Source: an uncultured Lachnospiraceae bacterium
GTDB lineage: Bacteria; Bacillota; Clostridia; Lachnospirales; Lachnospiraceae
DNA length: 6,201 nt
Direction: 5' to 3'
NCBI GenBank assembly: GCA_946623295.1
Contig: CAMOQY010000088.1
Location: forward strand, 1 to 6,201
Below are positions 1 through 5,002 of this stretch, piece by piece; the first letter of the stretch is position 1, and the number at the start of each line of letters is the position of its first letter. The notes below the pieces were generated by a model. The model ran no database searches, was not told the origin of the DNA, and saw nothing but the letters and a program-made list of their open reading frames with translations. Position numbers and translations under genes: made by a program.

Positions 1-378
1 CCGGCCGGTATAGCGGCCTTTTATGAACAGGAGATCGGCAGGCGTGCCGCGGCAGCTGCGGCACTCGGTCATATGTGGCGTGAGAGACCGTTTGTACTGG
101 GCGTTCCGGCATCCGATATAAAGCCGGATTGCCGCGATGAAGAGCCGGTGATCGTTCAGGGCATCATAGATATGTATTTTACCGAGGGGGATAAACTGAT
201 CCTCGTTGACTACAAGAGCGACTACGTCGCAAAAGGCGGGGGCGGCATCCTTGCCGAAAGGTACTCGAAGCAGCTTGAATACTACGGAAGAGCGCTCGAG
301 GCGGCGACCGGTAAAAAACCTGATGAGACCTATATCTACTCGATCAGGCTTGAAAGCTTTATCCCGGTAGGCTGCTGA
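1..378 (+). CDS. addA: AddA, helicase-exonuclease subunit A, C-terminal nuclease domain (5' end missing)
   Basis: This is the last 125 residues of an open frame that enters from the left edge; an internal ATG at 73 is not the real start. It matches the C-terminal RecB-family nuclease domain of AddA, the subunit that pairs with AddB to process double-strand breaks for recombination (the Gram-positive counterpart of RecBCD). Visible motifs, numbered from the first codon in the window, are RERPF (27-31), VQGIID (52-57) with its metal-binding Asp57, LVDYKSD (68-74) with Asp70 and Lys72, and QLEYYGRALE (91-100) carrying the Gln/Tyr nuclease motif. All key nuclease residues are intact. The frame stops with TGA at 376-378, close to where AddA proteins normally end. 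The helicase motifs lie outside the window. The family call rests on recognised motifs and is firm; the AddA-versus-other-RecB-nuclease choice is slightly less so. Confidence 0.88.
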   Translation, partial: PAGIAAFYEQEIGRRAAAAAALGHMWRERPFVLGVPASDIKPDCRDEEPVIVQGIIDMYFTEGDKLILVDYKSDYVAKGGGGILAERYSKQLEYYGRALEAATGKKPDETYIYSIRLESFIPVGC

Positions 379-395
379 AGCTTCGCGCCGGATGC

Positions 396-409
396 GCCGG
401 GTTGCCGGC
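396..409 (+). other. Small GC-rich hairpin between addA and the next gene
   Basis: GCCGG (396-400) and CCGGC (405-409) form a perfect 5-bp stem with a 4-base loop GTTG. A second upstream GCCGG at 387-391 could compete for the same partner. No T-run follows, so it does not look like a standard intrinsic terminator. Read-through from addA into the next gene is therefore plausible. Confidence 0.3.
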
Positions 410-431
410 TGATATATGAAACGGAGGAAAA

Positions 432-713
432 ATGATAGATTACAGCGATGTTCTTTCACTGCAGTATCTAACCGGACAGGTTTTTACCGGCAGCTGCAGC
501 GGCATGCGTTACCGTATATGGAGCGAGGCTGATCAGGATGACGTAAAGGAAAAAACGGCCGAAAACGCTCATCTGGAGGCAGCCGTATGGCCCGAGCCTC
601 TTGCTTATTCGGTTTTCGGCCCGGAAAAAACCGAGCGGCGCAGCTTTGAATTCAGCGAGGATGGGCGCAGGGCCGCCATCGACTGGCTGAATGAAATGCA
701 CTCAAAGTTTTAA
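432..713 (+). CDS. Small conserved-looking protein of unknown function (93 aa)
   Basis: I do not recognise this family. The ATG at 432 has a good Shine-Dalgarno site, GGAGG at 423-427, and the stop is TAA at 711-713. The 93-residue product is acidic and soluble-looking, with no signal peptide or membrane segment. Notable patches are FTGSCSGMRYRIW (about residues 18-30), AAVWPEPLAYSVFG (about 50-63) and a C-terminal AIDWLNEMHSKF. The mix of glycine-, tryptophan- and proline-centred patches looks like a real compact fold rather than a chance frame. It lies 53 bases after addA with no clear promoter or terminator between, so it probably shares the addA transcript. It ends just before the strong promoter that starts ylxM-ffh. 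An antisense frame at 468-701 is its shadow and lacks comparable support. The gene call is reasonably sure; the function is unknown. Confidence 0.75.
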   Translation: MIDYSDVLSLQYLTGQVFTGSCSGMRYRIWSEADQDDVKEKTAENAHLEAAVWPEPLAYSVFGPEKTERRSFEFSEDGRRAAIDWLNEMHSKF

Positions 714-732
714 TAATGTAAAGCAAAAATAC

Positions 733-761
733 TTGACACGATCCTTTATACGTAGTATCAT
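733..761 (+). promoter_or_regulatory. Sigma-A-type promoter for ylxM-ffh and downstream genes
   Basis: A perfect -35 box TTGACA (733-738) and a -10 box TATCAT (756-761, one mismatch to TATAAT) are separated by the ideal 17 bases. Transcription would begin near 768, leaving an untranslated leader of about 48 bases before the ylxM ATG at 816. It lies just after the stop of the upstream gene. With no clear terminator until the rplS region, this promoter probably drives ylxM, ffh, rpsP, khpA, rimM and trmD. Confidence 0.85.
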
Positions 762-784
762 ACACAAGCTGCGTGTAAAGGATC
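740..784 (+). repeat. 13-base near-perfect inverted repeat around the -10 box; possible operator
   Basis: The arm at 740-752 (GATCCTTTATACG) and the arm at 772-784 (CGTGTAAAGGATC) are inverted repeats that match at 12 of 13 positions; the one exception is a G-T wobble. The first arm sits in the -35/-10 spacer and the second just after the predicted start site. The arm centres are 32 bases apart, about three helical turns. This placement suits binding of a repressor, but no regulator can be named from the sequence. Confidence 0.5.
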
Positions 785-801
785 TTTACTTTACAGAGCG
801 C
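771..801 (+). promoter_or_regulatory. Two alternative hairpins in the ylxM-ffh 5' leader
   Basis: GTAAAG (775-780), GAT, CTTTAC (784-789) is a perfect palindrome. CTTTAC is immediately repeated in an overlapping copy at 789-794. The leader RNA can therefore form either a 6-bp stem with a 3-base loop (775-789), or a 7-bp stem TGTAAAG (774-780) with CTTTACA (789-795), extended by GCG/CGC across a bulge. Neither hairpin covers the ribosome binding site at 804-810. There is no T-run, so it is not a terminator. It could equally be a DNA-level operator. Confidence 0.4.
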
Positions 802-815
802 GAAGAGGTGTTCTC

Positions 816-1154
816 ATGAACGATCTTATGGAACAGGCGCTGCTCTTTGATTACTACGGCGATCTGCTTACGGAGCAGCAGCGCAAGATATATCAGGAAG
901 TCTATTTCGACGATTACAGCCCGAGCGAGGTCGCAAAGGGCGAGGGCGTCAGCCGTCAGGGGATACATGATATGCTGCGGCGTACGCTCAGGATGCTCGA
1001 CGATTATGAAAAAAAGCTCGGTATGGTCGAAAAGCACAGGACGCTGCGGCGTGCCGCAGACGAGATAGAAGGAGCCGCCATGAGGCTCAGGGCCGGAGAT
1101 GAGGCAGCTCTCGATGAAATCAGAGAGCAGTGCCGCATTATACGGGAAGGCTGA
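816..1154 (+). CDS. ylxM: YlxM/p13-like protein, helix-turn-helix SRP-associated factor
   Basis: This 112-residue protein belongs to the UPF0122/YlxM family, which is encoded next to ffh in Bacillota and resembles sigma-factor region 4. In Streptococcus mutans, YlxM has been linked to the signal recognition particle GTPases. The family hallmark ALLFDYYGDLLTEQQRKIYQ spans residues 8-27. A helix-turn-helix follows at about 34-58 (SPSEVAKGEGVSRQGIHDML), and then a charged helical tail begins DDYEKKLG. Normal family length is 100-120, so it is complete. The start at 816 is supported by GAGGTG five bases upstream. The C-terminal third (about 72-112) is rich in Arg, Glu and Ala and is probably coiled or helical. 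The gene lies 12 bases before ffh, which implies co-transcription. Its exact molecular role is still inferred from family and context. Confidence 0.93.
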   Translation: MNDLMEQALLFDYYGDLLTEQQRKIYQEVYFDDYSPSEVAKGEGVSRQGIHDMLRRTLRMLDDYEKKLGMVEKHRTLRRAADEIEGAAMRLRAGDEAALDEIREQCRIIREG

Positions 1155-1166
1155 GGCGTTTTATAA

Positions 1167-2510
1167 ATGGCACTGGAGAGTTTATCCGAAAAACTTCAGA
1201 ATATTTTCCGCAGCCTTCGCGGTAAGGGGAGGCTCAGCGAGGCCGACGTAAAGTCAGCCATGAAGGAAGTCCGTATGGCGCTGCTTGAGGCGGACGTCAA
1301 CTTCCGTGTTGTAAAGCAGTTTGTCGCGGCTGTGACGGAGCGCGCCGTCGGAAGCGATGTGCTTGAGAGCCTTACGCCCGGACAGCAGGTCATAAAGATC
1401 GTAAACGAAGAGCTCATACACCTGATGGGAGATACGGTAAAGGAGCCTGCGCTCCTCCCTCCCGGAGAGATCTCCGTTATAATGCTCTGCGGACTGCAGG
1501 GCGCCGGCAAGACCACGACCGCCGCAAAGCTCGCCGCAAAATACCGCTCCTCCGGGAGAAAGCCGCTGCTGGCGGCCCTGGACGTTCACAGGCCCGCGGC
1601 CATTGAACAGCTCAAGGTCAATGGCGAAAAGCTCGGGATCGAGGTATTCTCGATGGGTACGGGGCATGCTCCCGCCGATATTGCAAAAGCCGCGCTCGAG
1701 CACGCCAGGAAAAACGGCTTTAATCTGATAATCCTCGATACGGCTGGCCGTCTGCACATAGATGAGGAAATGATGCAGGAACTGCGCGACGTGGAAAAAG
1801 CGGTCGATATCACCTCCCGTCTTCTGGTAGTTGACGCCATGACCGGACAGGATGCGGTAAACGTAGCCGGTACCTTTGATCAGGAGATAGGCATAGACGG
1901 AGTCATCCTGACAAAGCTCGACGGCGATACGAGAGGCGGCGCTGCGCTTTCCATCGTTTCCGTCACCGGAAAGCCGATATGCTACGTCGGCATGGGCGAA
2001 AAACCGGAAAATCTCGAGCTGTTTTATCCGGACCGCATGGCCTCGAGGATACTCGGCATGGGAGACGTCCTCACGCTCATCGAAAAGGCTCAGGCCGCAT
2101 ACGATGAGAAATCCGCCAGAGAAATGGCGGAAAAAATGTCCAAGGCCCAGTTTGATTTCAACGATTACCTCGAGCAGTCGGCTCAGCTGCGCAAGATGGG
2201 AGATATAAGCGAGCTGCTCGGCATGCTTCCCGGGGTCGGAGGACAGCTGAAAAACGCCCAGATGCCTGACGAAAGATCCATGCGGAGGGTCGAGGCGATC
2301 ATCATGTCCATGACTCCGTACGAGCGGAGCCATCCGGACGATATAGGGGTGTCCAGGCGCCGCAGGATAGCGACCGGCGCAGGCGTGGATATATCAGAGG
2401 TCAACCGCCTCATAAAGCAGTTCGGCGAAAGCCGCAAAATGATGAAGCAGATGTCTGGAATGATGGGAAAGAAGAACCGTTTCGGTAAATTCAGATTCCC
2501 CTTTTCATAA
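1167..2510 (+). CDS. ffh: Signal recognition particle GTPase Ffh (SRP54)
   Basis: Ffh is the protein core of the signal recognition particle. It binds signal sequences as they leave the ribosome and, with 4.5S/6S RNA and the receptor FtsY, delivers ribosomes to the membrane. At 447 residues it is of normal length. The N domain spans about 1-95 (helices with ALLEADVN at 38-45). The G domain holds G1 GLQGAGKTTT (109-118), DVHRPAA (139-145), DTAGR (191-195) and TKLDGD (249-254), followed by GMGEKPENLELF. The methionine-rich M domain runs from about 300, with the RNA-binding SRRRRIATGAG (396-406) and VNRLIKQF, ending in FGKFRFPFS. The residue after DV in the insertion-box motif is His141, where Tyr, Phe or similar is usual. 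The start has GAGG (1153-1156) overlapping the ylxM stop, a modest ribosome site, so coupling to ylxM translation is likely. The identification is certain. Confidence 0.98.
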   Translation: MALESLSEKLQNIFRSLRGKGRLSEADVKSAMKEVRMALLEADVNFRVVKQFVAAVTERAVGSDVLESLTPGQQVIKIVNEELIHLMGDTVKEPALLPPGEISVIMLCGLQGAGKTTTAAKLAAKYRSSGRKPLLAALDVHRPAAIEQLKVNGEKLGIEVFSMGTGHAPADIAKAALEHARKNGFNLIILDTAGRLHIDEEMMQELRDVEKAVDITSRLLVVDAMTGQDAVNVAGTFDQEIGIDGVILTKLDGDTRGGAALSIVSVTGKPICYVGMGEKPENLELFYPDRMASRILGMGDVLTLIEKAQAAYDEKSAREMAEKMSKAQFDFNDYLEQSAQLRKMGDISELLGMLPGVGGQLKNAQMPDERSMRRVEAIIMSMTPYERSHPDDIGVSRRRRIATGAGVDISEVNRLIKQFGESRKMMKQMSGMMGKKNRFGKFRFPFS

Positions 2511-2533
2511 AGATTACAAGGAGGTAAATTATC

Positions 2534-2776
2534 ATGGCAGTAAAGATTCGTCTTAGAAGAATGGGACAGAAGAAAGCGCCTTTTTACAGAGTTATCGTGG
2601 CCGATTCCCGTTCGCCCAGAGATGGAAGATTTATTGAGGAGATCGGCTACTATGATCCCAACGTAGATCCGAGCGTCATCAAGGTAGACGTAGAAAAAGC
2701 CAAAGAGTGGATCGCCAACGGCGCAAAACCCACCGAGACAGTTGCCAAGATCCTCAAGATTGCTGGCCTTGAGTAA
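2534..2776 (+). CDS. rpsP: 30S ribosomal protein S16
   Basis: S16 binds 16S rRNA early in assembly of the small ribosomal subunit. The 80-residue product has the standard N-terminus AVKIRLRRMGQKKAPFYRVIVADSR, then SPRDGRFIEEIGYYDP (about 27-42), and the end GAKPTETVAKILKIAG. Length and motifs are typical. The start has a near-perfect AAGGAGGT (2518-2525) eight bases upstream, the strongest ribosome site in the window and fitting for a highly made ribosomal protein. It follows ffh by 23 bases and precedes khpA by 15 bases. I see no convincing promoter in the gap, so it is probably expressed from upstream. Confidence 0.98.
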   Translation: MAVKIRLRRMGQKKAPFYRVIVADSRSPRDGRFIEEIGYYDPNVDPSVIKVDVEKAKEWIANGAKPTETVAKILKIAGLE

Positions 2777-2791
2777 GTAAGGAGGCGAGTT

Positions 2792-3019
2792 ATGAAGGAA
2801 CTGGTAGAAGTGATCGCGAAAGCGCTTGTCAGCGAGCCTGACCAGGTCGTGGTCACAGAAACAGAAGATGGGAGAGAGACAAATCTCACACTCAGCGTAT
2901 CACCGTCCGATATGGGCAAGGTGATCGGCAAACAGGGACGCATAGCCAAGGCTATCCGCACCATTCTCAAGGTTGCCGCAACCAAAGAGGACAGACACGT
3001 AACTCTTGACATCGAGTAA
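2792..3019 (+). CDS. khpA: KhpA, small KH-domain RNA-binding protein (YlqC family)
   Basis: This 75-residue protein is a single KH domain. The RNA-contacting GxxG loop is GKQG at residues 46-49, within SPSDMGKVIGKQGRIAKAIR, the family hallmark. In Streptococcus pneumoniae, KhpA pairs with KhpB (EloR/Jag) and affects cell division and elongation, acting as a broad RNA chaperone; that role is inferred here from family membership. The start is set by AAGGAGG (2779-2785) six bases upstream. The rpsP-khpA pairing is standard in Bacillota. In Bacillus, ylqD follows next; here no gene lies between khpA and rimM, only a hairpin-rich gap. Confidence 0.95.
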   Translation: MKELVEVIAKALVSEPDQVVVTETEDGRETNLTLSVSPSDMGKVIGKQGRIAKAIRTILKVAATKEDRHVTLDIE

Positions 3020-3022
3020 GAT

Positions 3023-3056
3023 CACGGGGCTTTCGCCGGAGAGCGGAGGCCCCGTG
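3023..3056 (+). other. Strong GC-rich hairpin between khpA and rimM, no T-run
   Basis: CACGGGGC (3023-3030) pairs perfectly with GCCCCGTG (3049-3056). The stem continues inward with CG/CG and two G-T wobbles to about 14 bp. It starts three bases after the khpA stop. What follows (CCCTTAAGAGGGGC) has no run of T, so it is not a classic intrinsic terminator. A second GGGGC at 3066-3070 can pair with GCCCC (3049-3053) instead, which allows a switch between two folds. Possible roles are partial termination, an mRNA processing or stability element, or an attenuator controlling rimM-trmD. Confidence 0.6.
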
Positions 3057-3109
3057 CCCTTAAGAGGGGCTGTCAGTCCTTTGTCAGATGGGGTTTTACT
3101 TGACCCGGC

Positions 3110-3122
3110 GAGGTGAATTTTG
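3110..3122 (+). promoter_or_regulatory. Ribosome binding site that fixes the TTG start of rimM
   Basis: GAGGTG (3110-3115) lies four bases before TTG (3120-3122). The same frame is closed by TGA at 3114-3116, inside the ribosome site. No ATG or GTG start can therefore lie further upstream, and TTG is the first usable start codon. Confidence 0.8.
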
Positions 3123-3632
3123 AAGCAGGATTATTTCAGAGTAGGCATATTTGTAAATACACACGGAATAAAAGGCGAGATCAAGGTCTATCCGACCACA
3201 GAGGATCTTCACCGCTTTGACAGTCTCAGGACTGTTATTCTTGATACGAAAAAAGGCCGTCTCACCTACAGCGTCGAGGGCGTCAAATATTTCAAGGGAA
3301 TGGCGATACTCAAGCTTGAAGGTGCGGACCGGATAGAAGATATAGAGGCCTATAAAGGCTGTGATCTGCTGGTGAGCCGCGAGGACGCGATCCCTCTTGA
3401 GGAGGGCGAGCACTATGTGGCTGATCTGATCGGAATGAAGGTGATCGAAGACACAGGCAGGGAGCTCGGCATACTGAAGGACGTAATGACCACAGGAGCA
3501 AACGACGTATACGTGGTGGACAGGGGCGAGCGTGAGCTGCTGATCCCGGTGATACCAGACTGCGTGCTCGACATAGATACAGATACTGATATTATCCGGG
3601 TGCATCTGCTGGATGGACTGGAGGAGCTATGA
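3120..3632 (+). CDS. rimM: Ribosome maturation factor RimM
   Basis: RimM binds S19 and helps mature the 3' head domain of the 30S ribosomal subunit. The 170-residue product has the N-terminal RimM barrel (about 5-86) with FRVGIFVNTHGIKGEIKVYPTTE, in which the THGIKGE core is the family signature. A PRC-barrel domain follows (about 97-168), with YVADLIGMKVIEDTGRELG, GANDVYVV and ELLIPVIPD. Length is typical. Translation begins at TTG, as explained in the ribosome-site entry; this weaker codon may keep RimM levels below those of the ribosomal proteins. The gene overlaps trmD by four bases (ATGA), a common rimM-trmD arrangement suggesting coupled translation. Confidence 0.96.
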   Translation: MKQDYFRVGIFVNTHGIKGEIKVYPTTEDLHRFDSLRTVILDTKKGRLTYSVEGVKYFKGMAILKLEGADRIEDIEAYKGCDLLVSREDAIPLEEGEHYVADLIGMKVIEDTGRELGILKDVMTTGANDVYVVDRGERELLIPVIPDCVLDIDTDTDIIRVHLLDGLEEL

Positions 3633-4309
3633 ATTATCACATCATGACACTCTTTCCCGAAATGATGGAAAAATGCCTCGGCGAGAGCATTATAGGACGG
3701 GCGCTCAGGGCCGGTCTTATATCTGTGGATATAGTTAATATCAGAGATCATGCCGATCCCGGCAGAAAAGGGAGGGTCGATGACTATCCCTTTGGGGGAG
3801 GCGCCGGAATGGTCATGCAGGCCGGCCCCATCGACAGGGCTTATCAGAGCATCAGAGCCGGCCTCGATCATGATCCGCGGGTGATATATCTTACACCCCA
3901 GGGCAGAGTCTTTGACCAGCCTATGGCGCGTGAGCTGGCCGCTGAGGAGGACCTTGTATTTCTCTGCGGACACTACGAGGGCGTGGATGAGCGGATCATC
4001 GAAAAAATAGTCACCGATAACGTGTCGATAGGCGATTACGTGCTTACCGGCGGAGAACTGCCTGCGCTGGTCATGATAGACGCGATCTCGCGAATGGTGC
4101 CGGGCGTGCTTTCAAACGCCGAGTCGGGAGAGGAAGAGTCCTTTTCAGACGGATTGCTTGAATATCCGCAGTATACGCGGCCCGCTGATTATCAGGGAAT
4201 GAAAGTGCCGGATATCCTGCTTTCGGGCGATCATGCAAAGGTAGCTGCTTGGCGCCGCGAGCAGTCTCTTTTGCGTACGCGGGAGCGCCGCCCGGATCTG
4301 CTGAAATGA
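3629..4309 (+). CDS. trmD: tRNA (guanine37-N1)-methyltransferase TrmD
   Basis: TrmD moves a methyl group from S-adenosylmethionine to N1 of guanine 37, next to the anticodon, preventing +1 frameshifts. It acts as a knotted SPOUT-fold dimer. The 226 residues include GGGAGMVMQAGP (57-67), YLTPQG (88-92 onward), LCGHYEGVDERI (112-123), IGDYVLTGGELP (134-145), RMVPGVL (155-161) and SFSDGLLEYPQYTRP (171-185). Arg155 and Asp174 correspond to the catalytic Arg154 and Asp169 known from Haemophilus/E. coli TrmD. The C-terminal helical domain ends in SLLRTRERRPDLL. All key residues are present. GGAGGAG (3620-3626) inside rimM supports the overlapping ATG start. After the TGA at 4307-4309 the sequence is T-rich but lacks a convincing stem. 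Confidence 0.98.
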   Translation: MNYHIMTLFPEMMEKCLGESIIGRALRAGLISVDIVNIRDHADPGRKGRVDDYPFGGGAGMVMQAGPIDRAYQSIRAGLDHDPRVIYLTPQGRVFDQPMARELAAEEDLVFLCGHYEGVDERIIEKIVTDNVSIGDYVLTGGELPALVMIDAISRMVPGVLSNAESGEEESFSDGLLEYPQYTRPADYQGMKVPDILLSGDHAKVAAWRREQSLLRTRERRPDLLK

Positions 4310-4333
4310 TTTTGTCTTTTTGCAAATATATTC

Positions 4334-4363
4334 TTGACAAAAAGTAGTAGCACCCCCTATTAT
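4334..4363 (+). promoter_or_regulatory. Sigma-A-type promoter upstream of rplS (distal)
   Basis: A perfect TTGACA (4334-4339) is followed 18 bases later by TATTAT (4358-4363, one mismatch). AT-rich sequence upstream (4310-4333) could act as an UP element. Transcription would start near 4370, about 178 bases before rplS and directly in front of a terminator-like hairpin. Confidence 0.75.
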
Positions 4364-4383
4364 GAAAACAGATAAAAGCTGAC

Positions 4384-4408
4384 ACACTGACGAATTCATC
4401 AGTGTTTT
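4384..4408 (+). terminator. Candidate short intrinsic terminator or attenuator
   Basis: ACACTGA (4384-4390) pairs perfectly with TCAGTGT (4399-4405) around an 8-base loop containing GAATTC. TTTT follows at 4405-4408, then CC. The stem is AT-containing and the T-run short, so strength is moderate at best. It could end the rimM-trmD transcript, or trim transcripts starting at the distal promoter only about 15 bases upstream. Confidence 0.45.
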
Positions 4409-4439
4409 CCCCAACCGTATCGGTATTTCTCAAAAATGC

Positions 4440-4468
4440 TTGCAATTCTTTGTTTTATATGTTAAAGT
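4440..4468 (+). promoter_or_regulatory. Possible second, proximal rplS promoter
   Basis: TTGCAA (4440-4445) and, 17 bases on, TAAAGT (4463-4468) match the -35/-10 pattern moderately (each 4 of 6). TG at 4460-4461 supplies an extended -10. A start near 4475 would place the whole L19-type leader at the 5' end of the transcript, which makes biological sense, but the boxes alone are weak. Confidence 0.4.
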
Positions 4469-4481
4469 ACCAACTTGCGTG

Positions 4482-4534
4482 ATCAAACGGCCCGCTGCCG
4501 GCAGGGAGAGTCCCCCGGTCATGGACGTTTAATA
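4482..4534 (+). ncRNA. Probable L19 ribosomal-protein leader (autoregulatory element of rplS)
   Basis: The region just before rplS can fold into a compact structure. AAACG (4485-4489) pairs with CGTTT (4526-4530) as a closing stem. Within it, CTG (4495-4497) pairs with CAG (4502-4504) over a CCGG loop, extended by CC/GG across one bulged base. An alternative is CCGG (4498-4501) with CCGG (4515-4518) plus GGGA/TCCC. The pattern of an outer stem, a CTG...CAGGGAGA hairpin and TCATGGACG, placed directly before the ribosome site, fits what I recall of the L19 leader of Bacillota. L19 is thought to bind such leaders and reduce its own synthesis. Position and motifs support the call; a covariance-model match has not been made. 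Confidence 0.62.
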
Positions 4535-4547
4535 TAGGAGGATTATC

Positions 4548-4892
4548 ATGAACGAGATTATCAAAAAGATCGAGGAAGCGCAGCTGCGCGAGGTAGCCGA
4601 TTTCAACGTAGGCGACACCGTGCGTGTGCATGCCATGATCAAGGAAGGCAACCGCGAGCGTATCCAGGTGTTTGAGGGTACGGTCCTGAAGCGTCAGGGC
4701 GGCGGAGCCAGAGAGACTTTCACCGTACGCAAGACCTCAAACGGCGTTGGCGTCGAAAAGACCTGGCCTCTGCATACACCGCTGATCGCCAAGATCGAAG
4801 TGGTCAGACGCGGTAAGGTAAGGAGAGCCAAGCTCAACTACCTGCGCGATCGTGTCGGCAAGGCCGCAAAGGTCAAGGAAGTGCTCAGATGA
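4548..4892 (+). CDS. rplS: 50S ribosomal protein L19
   Basis: L19 lies at the interface between the two ribosomal subunits and binds 23S rRNA. The 114-residue protein shows the family pattern: an N-terminal helix MNEIIKKIEEAQLR, FNVGDTVRVHAMIKEGNRERIQVFEGTV (about 19-46), GGGARETFTVRKTSNGVGVEKTWPLHTP (about 51-78), and the C-terminal RRGKVRRAKLNYLRDRVGKAAKVKE. Length is typical. AGGAGG (4536-4541) lies six bases before the ATG. A leader RNA and one or two promoters precede it and a strong terminator follows, so rplS can be made as a single-gene message as well as by read-through from trmD. Confidence 0.98.
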   Translation: MNEIIKKIEEAQLREVADFNVGDTVRVHAMIKEGNRERIQVFEGTVLKRQGGGARETFTVRKTSNGVGVEKTWPLHTPLIAKIEVVRRGKVRRAKLNYLRDRVGKAAKVKEVLR

Positions 4893-4898
4893 TCATCC

Positions 4899-4929
4899 GG
4901 GACAGCCAGAAGGCTGTCCCTTTTCCTTT
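4899..4929 (+). terminator. Intrinsic terminator after rplS
   Basis: GGGACAGCC (4899-4907) and GGCTGTCCC (4912-4920) form a perfect 9-bp stem with an AGAA loop, followed directly by TTTTCCTTT. It begins seven bases after the rplS stop. This is the clearest terminator in the window and marks the end of the ribosomal-protein transcript. Confidence 0.93.
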
Positions 4930-4944
4930 AAGAACGTTTTGTGT

Positions 4945-4972
4945 TTGATCTGTCCCGGATCTATGGTATCAT
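4945..4972 (+). promoter_or_regulatory. Promoter for lepB-rbgA
   Basis: TTGATC (4945-4950) is followed 16 bases later by TATCAT (4967-4972), and TG at 4964-4965 forms an extended -10. The -10 box is the same six bases as in the ylxM promoter. The start would be near 4979, about 20 bases before the lepB ATG. Its location directly after a strong terminator supports a separate transcription unit. Confidence 0.72.
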
Positions 4973-4990
4973 GATCACGTATTGTTTTAC

Positions 4991-5002
4991 GGAGGAGTAA
5001 TG
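4991..5002 (+). promoter_or_regulatory. Ribosome binding site that selects the lepB ATG
   Basis: GGAGG (4991-4995) stands four bases before ATG at 5000. A TTG at 4982 is in frame, but using it would put this ribosome site inside the coding region and leave no site upstream. ATG at 5000 is therefore preferred. Confidence 0.8.

Noticed and set aside
1254..2333. Long open frame of 359 codons on the - strand
   Set aside because: It lies entirely within ffh, whose + strand motifs are unmistakable. It has no ribosome site or recognisable domain and is a codon-bias shadow.
2480..2533. Possible separate promoter for rpsP in the ffh-rpsP gap
   Set aside because: The sequence is AT-rich, but no paired -35/-10 boxes with suitable spacing are visible.
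3100..3131. Possible promoter before rimM (TTGACC at 3100-3105)
   Set aside because: No acceptable -10 box lies 16-18 bases downstream, and such a start would fall inside the rimM coding region.
3413..3973. Open frame of 186 codons on the - strand across rimM and trmD
   Set aside because: It is antisense to two firmly identified genes and shows no family motif.
4495..4504. Perfect 10-base palindrome CTGCCGGCAG as a protein-binding operator
   Set aside because: It is better explained as part of the L19-type leader fold; there is no other copy in the window.
4982..4999. Upstream TTG start for lepB adding six residues
   Set aside because: The added codons contain the GGAGG ribosome site itself, and no other site lies upstream of the TTG. 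The ATG at 5000 fits better.
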